Assembly (NCBI RefSeq): GCF_001559865.1
Contig: NZ_LOHE01000051.1
Location: 1 to 64,000 of the forward strand
Origin: Abyssisolibacter fermentans
Lineage (GTDB): Bacteria; Bacillota; Clostridia; Tissierellales; MCWD3
Direction: 5' to 3'
Length of the DNA stretch: 64,000 nucleotides
The notes below the pieces were generated by a model. It did no database searches, was not told the DNA's origin, and was given only the letters and a program-made list of their open reading frames with translations. A program made the translations under genes and the position numbers. Below are positions 1 through 8,480 of this stretch, piece by piece; the stretch's first letter is position 1, and each line of letters starts with the position of its first letter.

Positions 1-1
1 A

Positions 2-20
2 TATGAATAATCAGGGATTA
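2..20. repeat. End of a MITE-like repeat (partial)
   Basis: The first bases (TATGAATAATCAGGGATTA) match, allowing a few differences, the inverted ends of the repeats at 8191-8480, 37755-37995 and 51091-51260. The rest of the copy lies outside the window or is decayed, so this is tentative. Bases 21-295 show no gene that I can support. Confidence 0.4.
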
Positions 21-295
21 TCTTCTAATCAGTATTTTATGAGTAGTAATTTTTTTATTTAATCACAAATATACAGTTTTCTACATGTAATATTATTTTT
101 TCTTCAATACATTTAAATATAGTATTTATTAGAAGTATAGCGTATTACAACTAACTAAACAGTATTTAATAAAGACCAGCTAGTAATAGTCAATAGTTTT
201 TTAAGGAAAAAAGAAAATGAAATTTGGGTATAGCAAAGCTAGCTATTAGAAATATACGAACAATAGCTTAAAAGGATTTTATAAATTTAAGCCGA

Positions 296-1591
296 TTAGG
301 CTACTGATTTAGAGTGATTTTGTAGGTACATTTTCTCATGTATCCTAGGATCTCTAATCTCGTAAGGTTTCTGATTTTTTAGAATGGAGAATATGTATCT
401 CGTTAATTTGCTCATAATAGCAACTAAAGCTACTTTATTCTTTTTACCTTTGAGGTTTTCTTTGTAATACTTAAGTAGAATTTCATTTATAGGCTTACCA
501 TTTCTAGTACTGCGGATAGAGGCCAATGCAACAGCATACAATGCTCGACGTCCAATTTTAGTTCCGCGTTTAGACATGGTGTTTTGATTGCTATTAAATT
601 TACCAGATTGGTTTACAGAGGGATCTAAACCAAAAAACGCGACTAAGTGTTTAGGTTTGAGAAATCCTTTGATGTTACCAATCTCACTCATTATGGTTAT
701 TGCTGTTAATTCACCAATACCAGGAATTGAACATATTAATTCAATATTTTTTATAAATACTTCAGGAAGCTTACCGCTTTTTATATGAGAATGGATTTCT
801 TTTAATAAAATATTTAGTTGTATTTCTAAGGTTTCTATTAGAGTAATTGTATTAGTTATTTTAACGTATAATCCTGGTGAGTGAATACCCATATAGATAG
901 CTTCATTGGAAATCTCGATAAGCTTTTGATAAAGTTTTTCGCTATAACCTAAGCCTTTTCTTGAAGTCGTAGAAATAAGTTCTATTAAGGCGTTTTTATC
1001 GGCATCAATAATAGATTGTGGATTGTTGTATTTCTTAAGTATAGCTAAAGAGGTTTTACCAGTAATTTTTGAGAATGCAGAGCTGTAACCAGGGAAAATT
1101 ACCCTTAAATCAGTAGATAGTTTTTTCTTGTAAGTAGATTTGGTATCTGTTAACTTATAGTAGTCTCTACAAAGCGATTTTAGAGTATAAATTTCAACAT
1201 CGAATGCACAAGAACATTTTACATTTTGAAATTTACCTATTTTAGCAATGGATATTGCATCAGTTTTATCATTTTTTACTTTTCTTATTCCACTATTTTT
1301 GTTACTATTAGTAATGAGTGGATTAAAGATGAATGTTTCAAATTTATCTTTAAGGAAGTGGAAAAGAGTAAGGTGATAAACACCAGTAGATTCCATGAAA
1401 ATGCCAGTTTTCATGTTAAACTCTTCTTCCGCTTTTTTTATTTGAGCTACTAGGTAATCAAAACCATTTCTATTATGGATAATTTAAAAGGGCTTTTTAT
1501 AAGTTTCACCGTCAGGTGCAAGTATTGCTACTACTGAAAAATCTGCTGATACATCAATTCCGACTGTTGGTCTATAAAAAAATTTACTCAT
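296..1591 (-). pseudogene. IS110-family transposase, interrupted by an in-frame stop
   Basis: The reading frame begins at an ATG at 1591 behind GGAG and runs 431 codons in one frame, the usual IS110 length. Codon 36 is TAA (1484-1486), so translation would stop or restart at the internal ATG at 1414, which has no good ribosome binding site. The N-terminus has the RuvC-like DEDD start (GIDVSADFSV). The middle holds ESTGVYHL and KNDKTDAISIAK. The C-terminal Transposase_20 part has SIPGIGELTAI, LVAFFGLDP and MSKRGTKIGRRAL. IS110 enzymes are RNA-guided recombinases that act on circular intermediates. A lysine codon changed to TAA is the simplest explanation, so the copy is probably inactive unless supplied in trans. 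Family assignment is secure; element ends were not mapped because IS110 lacks terminal inverted repeats. Confidence 0.88.
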
Positions 1592-1810
1592 GATTATAAT
1601 CTCCTTTATTTTTGAGATAGAATAGAAATTCCATTTCTATCAGTAATTCTATAACCTTGTTTGTGACACGGGTAGTTCCAAATTGGAAACCCAACCAGCT
1701 AAACATAGAGTTCTCACTGATGGAATGATACGCTAATTCACGGGTAATAATGACTCGATAGAGTCCTTCCCAGGGGGATTACATCTATCTTCTATTCAGG
1801 AGATATTATA
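1592..1810 (-). ncRNA. Candidate IS110 bridge RNA (left-end noncoding region)
   Basis: This noncoding stretch lies directly upstream of the transposase, where IS110-group elements encode the bridge RNA that pairs with target and donor DNA. Read on the minus strand it can form successive hairpins: a GACTC/GAGTC stem (about 1748-1766), a stem built on TTCCAA/TTGGAA (about 1671-1693) and an ATAGAAAT/ATTTCTAT stem (1622-1641). A chain of such hairpins with internal loops is the known bridge RNA layout. Exact ends and the guide loops were not determined; the upper limit near 1810 is a guess. Confidence 0.55.
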
Positions 1811-1994
1811 TCAAAATATTTAACTGTATTGGTTTCAATTTTAACGTAATAGAAAACTTAGTTTAGAAGTGAAATGAATGCCATGTTGGGCAGAATAATC
1901 AGAATGTTAATAAAAAGATTTGTCTTAATGTTCGTTATAATAATAGAGAGTTTTCTATTGAATGTTATGACTATATTATACAAGGGGGATTAGA

Positions 1995-3812
1995 ATGGAT
2001 ACCTTCAGTAATAGAAAATATAAAGATGCTCTACCTATTAAAACAATAACTAATATTCGAAATATACTTTCAGATTTAGGAATTTTGGCAGTTGAAATAG
2101 GTTGGCAAAATTCTGCTGAGAACTTTTATTCTATAAATTTAGAAATTACTAATACTAATATAGGTACTAACGGAAAAGGCACATCATACCAATATGCACT
2201 GGCAAGTGCCTATGGTGAACTTATGGAACGATTACAAAATCAATCTTTCTTTAGATTAAATGCAGATTTAAGTAAAGAAGCATTAGAATATCAAGGCTTT
2301 TATTATGCTCCAGATGAAAAATTCTTTAAGCTACAGGATCTCCTAGATAGTGATGAAGATTGGATAAAAAAACAATTATCTAGTATAAATACTGACTCTG
2401 ACAAGAAACAACTATTAGAAAAGTGGCAATTAGTTTCTTATGAAAAAATACCTTCTGATTTTATATCATTACCTTATCTAAATATAAATAACAATAAACT
2501 ATCCTATATTCCAATTAAAATGATTTCTAAGATGTATGTATCTAATGGTATGTGCGGTGGTAATACAGAAGAAGAAGCTCTGGTACAAGGATTATCTGAA
2601 GTTTTCGAAAGACATGTTAATAAAGAAATAATTCAGAATAAAATTACACCACCAACTATTCCCCGAAATTACCTAGATAATTATCCAAGAATTAAAGCTA
2701 TGATATCACAATTAGAATCTAGCGGAAATTATGAAATAATTGTAAAAGATTGCTCTTTAGAAAAAGGATATCCTGTAATAGGTGTTATTTATATTAATAA
2801 GGATGATCAAACTTATTTTATCAAGTTTGGAGCTCACCCAATGTTTGAAGTAGCTATTGAAAGAACATTGACAGAACTTTTACAAGGGCAGGATATAAAA
2901 AATATGAAAGGTGTAAAAGAATACGCATATAAACCAAATATTTATAATGAAAAGAATAATATTATGGGCATCCTTGTTAACGGATGTGGCTTTTATCCCG
3001 CTGAAATGTTTGACACAAAATTTAGTTATGAATTTTGTGAATTTAAGAATTTTAATGTATCAAATAACAAAGAGCTATTAAACTATTTAACAAATTTATT
3101 GATATCTGAGGGATATGATATTTTTATAAGAAATGTATCTTTTTTAGGTTTCCCAAGTTTTCATATCATTGTACCAGGTTTTAGCGAAATTGAAGAATTT
3201 GATGATATTGATGCAATAGATAGCTATTCAAAGTACAATAGAATAAAAAAATATATAAGGAATTTAGAAAATATTTCTGATATAGAAATAGAAGCAATAA
3301 TAAATTTTTTTGAAACTGTAAATTATAACAAAGATGCTTCTATTACTCAATTTTTAAATCTTCCAGTTAAAAATATATTTCCATGGTATTATGCAAAAAT
3401 TGATTTATTTATTACTGCACTTTGCTATAAAATAGGTGATTTCAAAAGTGCACACAAAACAATCAATAAATTTATTGACCATATGCAGCAAAACTCATAT
3501 AACAAGCTTGAAAAAACTTATTATAGATGTGCAAGAGATTATATCGGAACAAAAATTGATGATATTGACGAGCAAGATGCTATAAAAATTTTAAGAATTT
3601 TCTATCCATTACCTATCATTAATGGTGTAATAACTGATTTTGGAAATCAAGAGCAAATTCTAAAGCAGTATGGTCAAATGAATTGCTGGGATTGTAAAAA
3701 ATGTAAGCTGAAAAATAATTGTTTATATTCTTCAACAGAAAAAATATATAAGCTGGTAAAAGAACAATATTCTCTAAATCCAATTAATCAATTATTTGGT
3801 GAATATATCTAG
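1995..3812 (+). CDS. ycaO: YcaO-domain protein, E. coli YcaO type, with added C-terminal Cys cluster
   Basis: A 605-residue YcaO enzyme with start ATG 1995 behind AAGGGGGAT. Family members use ATP to activate peptide amides, making azoline, thioamide or amidine groups; E. coli YcaO itself is tied to methylthiolation of ribosomal protein S12. The ATP/Mg motifs are visible: TNGKGTSYQYALASAYGE, then MERL near residues 60-80, and GGNTEEEALVQGLSEVFER near residue 200. Similarity to E. coli YcaO extends to GAHPMFEVAIERTLTELLQG and through the C-terminal helical region. Unlike E. coli YcaO, as I remember it, the tail carries C564-x2-C567-x2-C570-x5-C576, a likely metal or Fe-S site. The gene converges on a Met/Cys-rich repeat peptide starting with an identical ribosome binding site, which suggests, but does not prove, an enzyme-substrate pair. 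Confidence 0.9.
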   Translation: MDTFSNRKYKDALPIKTITNIRNILSDLGILAVEIGWQNSAENFYSINLEITNTNIGTNGKGTSYQYALASAYGELMERLQNQSFFRLNADLSKEALEYQGFYYAPDEKFFKLQDLLDSDEDWIKKQLSSINTDSDKKQLLEKWQLVSYEKIPSDFISLPYLNINNNKLSYIPIKMISKMYVSNGMCGGNTEEEALVQGLSEVFERHVNKEIIQNKITPPTIPRNYLDNYPRIKAMISQLESSGNYEIIVKDCSLEKGYPVIGVIYINKDDQTYFIKFGAHPMFEVAIERTLTELLQGQDIKNMKGVKEYAYKPNIYNEKNNIMGILVNGCGFYPAEMFDTKFSYEFCEFKNFNVSNNKELLNYLTNLLISEGYDIFIRNVSFLGFPSFHIIVPGFSEIEEFDDIDAIDSYSKYNRIKKYIRNLENISDIEIEAIINFFETVNYNKDASITQFLNLPVKNIFPWYYAKIDLFITALCYKIGDFKSAHKTINKFIDHMQQNSYNKLEKTYYRCARDYIGTKIDDIDEQDAIKILRIFYPLPIINGVITDFGNQEQILKQYGQMNCWDCKKCKLKNNCLYSSTEKIYKLVKEQYSLNPINQLFGEYI

Positions 3813-3844
3813 AATAGTAAATACTCAATTTCAGGTATTAATAA

Positions 3845-3874
3845 AGCTGATAGTCTTATAGTAAACTATCAGCT
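3845..3874. terminator. Bidirectional terminator between ycaO and the repeat peptide gene
   Basis: A perfect 10-bp inverted repeat (AGCTGATAGT / ACTATCAGCT, 10-base loop) sits between two convergent stops at 3812 and 3883. It has A/T-rich flanks on both sides. Confidence 0.75.
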
Positions 3875-3882
3875 ACTTCTAT

Positions 3883-4242
3883 TTATTTCATAGGAGTCAT
3901 GCAAGTCATCCCATGCATAGAATGCATGGATGTCATTGATGACATACAGTTCATAGAATGCATACAATTCATTGATGACATGCAGTTCATAGAATGCATA
4001 CAATTCATTGATGACATACAGTTCATAGAGTGCATACAATTCATTGATGACATACAGTTCATTGAATGCATACAGTTCATTGATGACATACAGTTCATTG
4101 AATGCATACAGTTCATTGAATGCATACAATTCATCGATTCCATACTATACATAGAATGCATGCAATTCATTGATTCCATACTATACATACATTTTCTATC
4201 TTTCCTTTTAATGCAGTCACTATTAGCGTTCATATTATCCAT
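3883..4242 (-). CDS. Met/Cys-rich repeat peptide; candidate YcaO substrate or metal-binding peptide
   Basis: A 119-residue peptide with ATG at 4242 and a strong AAGGGGGAT ribosome binding site, the same as ycaO uses. Residues 1-17 are a short polar leader-like part (…IKRKDRK). From residue 19 to 118 Met occupies every third position (34 Met in a row), giving MxxMxx throughout. It contains 15 Cys. Units are MYSMES-MNCMHS (two copies, 19-42), then MNCMHS-MNCMSS (five copies, 43-102), then a varied tail ending TCMTPMK. The repeats differ almost only at synonymous positions in this frame, which supports translation. I know of no matching family. It could be a RiPP precursor for the convergent YcaO, with Cys and Ser as heterocycle sites, or a Cu(I)-type metal-binding peptide, since Met, Cys and His are its ligand residues. 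Function is inferred only. Confidence 0.75.
   Translation of the reverse strand: MDNMNANSDCIKRKDRKCMYSMESMNCMHSMYSMESMNCMHSMNCMHSMNCMSSMNCMHSMNCMSSMNCMHSMNCMSSMNCMHSMNCMSSMNCMHSMNCMSSMTSMHSMHGMTCMTPMK
3937..4188 (-). repeat. Tandem 36-bp coding repeats
   Basis: Seven roughly 36-bp units inside the Met/Cys-rich peptide gene: five of the MNCMHSMNCMSS type (3937-4116) and two of the MYSMESMNCMHS type (4117-4188). Copies differ by single bases. There are no unique spacers between them, so this is not a CRISPR array. Confidence 0.9.
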
Positions 4243-4603
4243 AAAAATCCCCCTTATTTCGACTTTAATAATAAAATATTATTTTTGAGTAAATTTACAT
4301 TAATATGCATTCGAAATAACTGTTAAAAGCTTTATTATAATGCTTAATGATTAGTATTACAAATGCTTGTTAAGCTTGTTCTCACTAACATTATATGCAT
4401 GGCTTATAAATATGTTATTATTGATAAATGTCAAACACAATTTCTTTCTAGTTTTAGAAATAATAACTTTTTGACTAAATAACATAGCCCTACAACTTGC
4501 ATAATAAAATTTATTAATTAGAATTATAAATTTATCTTATTTGTAATTCATTGACCACAACTTATCGATATATTAGTAGGATTTTAAATAATATTCATTT
4601 GCT
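4243..4603. promoter_or_regulatory. Leader region of the repeat peptide gene, possible promoter
   Basis: This 361-base stretch has no gene I can support. On the minus strand a TTGACA box (4429-4434) is followed after 17 bases by a weak ATTTAT box. If used, it gives a leader of about 160-190 bases before the ATG at 4242. Nothing else is recognisable here. Confidence 0.35.
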
Positions 4604-5254
4604 TTACACGATACTCATTTTACCAGATACAAGCCTCAATATTATATCTGCTGTCTTAGCATCTTCTGGATTATGAGTAACCATAATTGTCGTAATTTGG
4701 GTGAAATTAATAATTTCAAACAATTCATTTCGTACCTTTTCTAGCATTTCTGTATCTAAATTGCTAAAGGGTTCATCTAATAGTAAAATTTTAGGCTTAG
4801 GAGCTAAAGCTCTTGCAAGAGCAATTCTCTGTTGTTGACCACCACTAAGTTGATGTGGATACCTTTTTTCATAACCTTTTAAATTTACCAATTCAAGCAT
4901 TGTTTCGATTCTTAATTTTCTTTCTTTTTTAGGTATATGGTCAACACCATAAGCAATATTTTTTTCAACTGTCATATGTGGAAATAAAGCATAATCCTGA
5001 AATACCATGCCTATTCCTCTATTCTCAGGTTTTACATTAGTTACCTTGTTAAATACCATTTTTTGATTAATTTCTATGCTACCAGAAAAAGGTTGTTCTA
5101 AACCAGATATAATTCTTAATAACGTTGATTTTCCACCCCCACTTGGACCAACAACTGCCATAATTTCTCCTTTATTCAATTCAAATGATACGTTATTTAA
5201 TATTGGAACATTAGTATTATCATATTTAAAAACAATATTATTAAGTTTTATCAT
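4604..5254 (-). CDS. fbpC: Ferric iron ABC transporter ATP-binding protein
   Basis: A 216-residue ABC ATPase that powers import through the FbpB-like permease. Walker A is GPSGGGKST (about 36-44), the Q-loop is FQDYALFP, the signature is LSGGQQQR (about 138), Walker B is ILLLDEPFSNLD, and the switch His is in MVTHNPEDA. It lacks the C-terminal regulatory domain of many FbpC/PotA proteins, so it is short but complete as a nucleotide-binding domain. Its start overlaps the permease stop by 4 bases, indicating translational coupling. It is the last gene of the fbpA-fbpB-fbpC operon. Iron specificity rests on the neighbouring binding protein and the Fur boxes, not on this sequence. Confidence 0.88.
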   Translation of the reverse strand: MIKLNNIVFKYDNTNVPILNNVSFELNKGEIMAVVGPSGGGKSTLLRIISGLEQPFSGSIEINQKMVFNKVTNVKPENRGIGMVFQDYALFPHMTVEKNIAYGVDHIPKKERKLRIETMLELVNLKGYEKRYPHQLSGGQQQRIALARALAPKPKILLLDEPFSNLDTEMLEKVRNELFEIINFTQITTIMVTHNPEDAKTADIILRLVSGKMSIV

Positions 5255-6879
5255 TTTACTTTCTCCTTTTGTAAAAATTGTAAAGTTGTTAGTGCAATCA
5301 CACTTACTAAAACTATAACTAATGCATAAACAGAAGCTTCGTGAATCATTTCATCACCAGCATAAGTATAAACTTTAGTCGCTAATGTATCAAAATTAAA
5401 GGGTCTTAAAATAAGTGTCAATGGTAATTCTTTTAACACATCAACAAATATTAAGATAACAGCACTTATTATAGCTGGCTTTAAGATTGGTAAATCTACT
5501 TTGAAAAATGTGACCCAATCACTTTTACCAAGTAGTTTTGATGCTTCATAATACTTAATGCCCATTTTATTAAATCCCGATTCTATATTATTAAATCCTA
5601 TAGCCATGAATCTGATTATCATTGCGAAAATCAGTATGATAATACTACTTGTCAGAAACAAATTTTTAAAGTCAAGAAATTCATAAATACGAGTTAACCC
5701 TCTATCAATACTTAAAAAAAATATCATAACAGCTACAGCAATAATTGAAGCTGGAACAGAATATCCAAGAATCACTACCCTAGAATAAATTTTTCTCAAA
5801 AATGATTTGCTTAATCTACTATAATTTCCGATAATTAGTCCGCAAATTAATACAGATATTGTAACTATAACTGCTAAAAATAATGTATTAAATATAAGCT
5901 TTGATAATCCTTTTAAGATTATATTATTAGAAGCTAGAATGCTCCAATAAATTAATTGTGCAATTGGAATAATGACACTTAAAATCATATAAAAACTATA
6001 GATACAATAAAAAACAATTTTATATATTTTACTTGGTTCTTTCTTTAATGAAGATTTCACTAATGCTCTAGGCTGACTGATACGTCCTTTTCCCCTTAAT
6101 AATTGTTCAGTAACTAAAATGATGAACACAATAATCATAAGATTAGATGCTAGTCTAATTGCACTTTGAATGTCTCCTAATCCGAACCATGTTGAATAAA
6201 TTGCTGTACTAAATGTTGGAACACCAAAATATTTTACTAGACCATAATCATTTAAGACTTCAAGTACTACTAATACTATACCACCAATAATTGCACCCCT
6301 ACTCATTGGTAAAATTACCTTAAAAAAAGTCTGTCTTGGAGTTTTACCTAAAAGTATTGATGATTCAAAATAACTATCAGGCAATTTATAAAAAAAAGAT
6401 ATTGTAGCTAGAATAACATATGGCATCAAGAATAGACTAAATACAAATATTACACCACCTGTTGATAGAATATCAATTCTAATTGGCTGTAGACTTAAAG
6501 CTCTAAAAATTCTTTCTAATGTTCCAGTATAATTAAATATACCATTATAAATATATCCTGCAATATAAGGTGGTATTGCCATTGGTATAAAAAGTAAAGT
6601 TGTTAATAAACTATTACCCTTAAATTTATATTGAGTTAAACTCCATGATAAATATGTTCCTATTATACCTGTAATAATCCCAACCGAAATAACTAATATC
6701 AAAGAATTCATAATATATTGATTTAATAAATATGTTTTAATATGAATCCATGATTCAGTTACAGGTTGAAAGATTCCTTTGAACAAAGCTAAAGTTGGTA
6801 ACAATATTAATAATATAATAATAGTAGTTATTGAAAAAAGGAGACTAGGTCTCCTAAAATTACAACTCATTATTTCCAA
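5251..6879 (-). CDS. fbpB: Ferric iron ABC transporter permease, two fused domains
   Basis: A 542-residue inner-membrane permease with about twelve hydrophobic segments, made of two BPD_transp_1 halves as in FbpB/SfuB. Each half has an EAA-type loop: SSILLGKTPRQTFFKVILP in the first and ASKLLGKSDWVTFFKVDLP in the second. Both would dock on the ATPase. It overlaps fbpA by 10 bases and fbpC by 4, so the three genes form one tight operon. Length and two-half layout are normal for the family. It would take Fe(III) passed from FbpA. Confidence 0.88.
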   Translation of the reverse strand: MEIMSCNFRRPSLLFSITTIIILLILLPTLALFKGIFQPVTESWIHIKTYLLNQYIMNSLILVISVGIITGIIGTYLSWSLTQYKFKGNSLLTTLLFIPMAIPPYIAGYIYNGIFNYTGTLERIFRALSLQPIRIDILSTGGVIFVFSLFLMPYVILATISFFYKLPDSYFESSILLGKTPRQTFFKVILPMSRGAIIGGIVLVVLEVLNDYGLVKYFGVPTFSTAIYSTWFGLGDIQSAIRLASNLMIIVFIILVTEQLLRGKGRISQPRALVKSSLKKEPSKIYKIVFYCIYSFYMILSVIIPIAQLIYWSILASNNIILKGLSKLIFNTLFLAVIVTISVLICGLIIGNYSRLSKSFLRKIYSRVVILGYSVPASIIAVAVMIFFLSIDRGLTRIYEFLDFKNLFLTSSIIILIFAMIIRFMAIGFNNIESGFNKMGIKYYEASKLLGKSDWVTFFKVDLPILKPAIISAVILIFVDVLKELPLTLILRPFNFDTLATKVYTYAGDEMIHEASVYALVIVLVSVIALTTLQFLQKEKVK

Positions 6880-7895
6880 CCAACTTTGTTAAATATTTTT
6901 ACTGCATCACTATTGTATTTACCAAGAAGTGATAAATCAATGTCCTGTCTACTAAATTCACCCCAGCTCTTCAATAAATCTGAAGGTTCTACATTAGGGT
7001 TTACTGGATATTCGTAATTTGCATTAGCGTAATCATACTGAGCTTTTTCACCAGTTAAATATTCTATAAGCTTTATTGCTTCATCTGAATGCTTTCCATG
7101 CTTAGTAAGACCAGCTCCACTAATATTAATATGTGTGCCATTTGTCTCTTGATTAGGGAAAAATACGCCTATTTGTTTTCCTACTTCTACCTCATATTCA
7201 TCAGCTGAATTTAATAACTTACCTACATAGTAAGTATTAACTATAGCAACATCACCTTCACCAGCAACAACTGCCTTCATCTGATCTCTATCGTTACCTT
7301 CTGGCGTTCTAGCCATATTATTAACCAAACCTTCTGCCCACTCAGTTGCTTTCTCTTCTCCATTTAATGAGATGAACGATGCTAATAATGATTGATTATA
7401 TATATTACCTGAACTTCTTACAAGAACTTTACCTTTCCATTGCTGCTCAGTCAAAGCTTCATATGTTGATAAATTTGTAGGATTAACTCTGTCGATTGAA
7501 TATGCTATAACTCTAGCACGCATTGTTAAAGCCACCCAATTATTATTACTTTCTCTTAAATTTTGTGGTACATTTGAATCAACTACTTTTGACTCAATTG
7601 GTTTTAACAATTCTTTCTCTTGAGCTCTATATAAACGCCCTGCATCTGATGTAATAACTAAATCTGCCTCTGTATCCTCACCTTCAGTAGTTAAACGTTC
7701 TAATAATTCATCTGATGCTGCTTTTACTACATTAACCTGAATACCAGTTTCATCAGTAAATGCATCATATAATGCTTGGTCTGTATCATAATGCCTATCT
7801 GTATATATATTTACCACCTTTTCATCATTCTTCTGGCAACCAACAATACTTAAAACCATAATTCCAATAAGTACTAAAATAAATATTTTTTTCAT
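6870..7895 (-). CDS. fbpA: Ferric iron ABC transporter substrate-binding lipoprotein
   Basis: A 341-residue extracellular binding protein with a lipoprotein signal (hydrophobic stretch followed by SIVGC, Cys at about 20). The body matches the FbpA/FutA class: NIYTDRHYDTDQALYDAF near the start, and a Tyr pair (NTYYVGK, about 222) where family members bind Fe(III). The family carries ferric iron to FbpB. It is the first gene of the operon, with a CCTCC-complement ribosome binding site and a promoter overlapped by Fur-like sites just upstream, so iron repression is expected. Confidence 0.9.
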   Translation of the reverse strand: MKKIFILVLIGIMVLSIVGCQKNDEKVVNIYTDRHYDTDQALYDAFTDETGIQVNVVKAASDELLERLTTEGEDTEADLVITSDAGRLYRAQEKELLKPIESKVVDSNVPQNLRESNNNWVALTMRARVIAYSIDRVNPTNLSTYEALTEQQWKGKVLVRSSGNIYNQSLLASFISLNGEEKATEWAEGLVNNMARTPEGNDRDQMKAVVAGEGDVAIVNTYYVGKLLNSADEYEVEVGKQIGVFFPNQETNGTHINISGAGLTKHGKHSDEAIKLIEYLTGEKAQYDYANANYEYPVNPNVEPSDLLKSWGEFSRQDIDLSLLGKYNSDAVKIFNKVGWK

Positions 7896-7914
7896 AACAA
7901 CCTCCTTAGTTTAT

Positions 7915-7971
7915 GATAATGATAATTCATATCATTTATGCCATTATAAATAATAATTATTATCAAGTCAA
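7915..7971 (-). promoter_or_regulatory. Sigma-A promoter with two Fur-like boxes for fbpABC
   Basis: On the minus strand, -35 TTGACT (7966-7971) and -10 TATAAT (7943-7948) are separated by 17 bases. The spacer contains a palindromic TGATAATAATTATTAT stretch, Fur-box like. A second box (GATAATGATAAT with the arm ATCAT, 7915-7935) lies just downstream of the -10. Two boxes over a near-perfect promoter predict tight iron-dependent repression. Confidence 0.8.
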
Positions 7972-8124
7972 TGGTGCTTGTTGGAGTATTTATTAATTTG
8001 ATACTCATATTGATACTAATGGTATATTATGTTTTTATAATTATTGAAATGTTCTCAGTTATTTTACAATAGTTTAAATATATTTTTGAATAATTTAGTT
8101 GAATAATAAAAATATACAATAATA

Positions 8125-8184
8125 AATAATGGTCTATCTTCATCAACCTAATTATTTAGGTTTGATAAAAATAGACCATTATTT
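8125..8184 (-). terminator. Long hairpin terminator, probably for the DUF255 gene
   Basis: A 13-bp outer stem (AATAATGGTCTAT / ATAGACCATTATT) surrounds an inner stem built on AACCTAA / TTAGGTT. It lies downstream of the minus-strand stop at 8458, with the MITE-like copy in between. Direction is inferred from the nearest gene. Confidence 0.55.
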
Positions 8185-8190
8185 TATTAA

Positions 8191-8480
8191 TTCAACCCTG
8201 ATTATTTATATAGCTTTGAAAAATATGTATGTTGAGAATTCAACGAATATCTCATACCAAGAAGAATATTATTATTGAATCTCCTATTCAATTACTTCCT
8301 AGAAGTAAGCGTAAATTACACCTAATATTCATTCTCTAATATATAACTCACTACTCATTTCATTCCTATGAGTAAGTGATTTATAGATTTCTGTTCTCTA
8401 CTCATGAGTAATCGACTCACATAAAATCAAATATTTCAGTTCTCTGCTCATAATTTTCTATGAATAATCTGTGTTTGAAA
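8191..8480. mobile_element. MITE-like repeat, copy A
   Basis: About 290 bp with no transposase gene and imperfect inverted ends: TTCAACCCTGATTATT at the left and the complement of AATAATCTGTGTTTGAA at the right. The interior (CCTATTCAATTACTTCC…AAGTAAGCG, and TTCTCTGCTCATAATTTTC near the right end) is shared with copy B. The right end overlaps the last codons of the DUF255 gene. Confidence 0.7.

Noticed and set aside
3937-4188. CRISPR array suspected from regular 36-bp repeats.
   Set aside because: The repeats are head to tail without unique spacers, are in one coding frame, and no cas gene is near.
3869-4288. Two other long ORFs across the 36-bp repeats (minus frame with NELYAF-type units, plus frame with FIECIQ-type units).
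   Set aside because: They have no ribosome binding site, and unit differences change their residues while they stay silent in the Met/Cys frame. They are shadows of the repeat.
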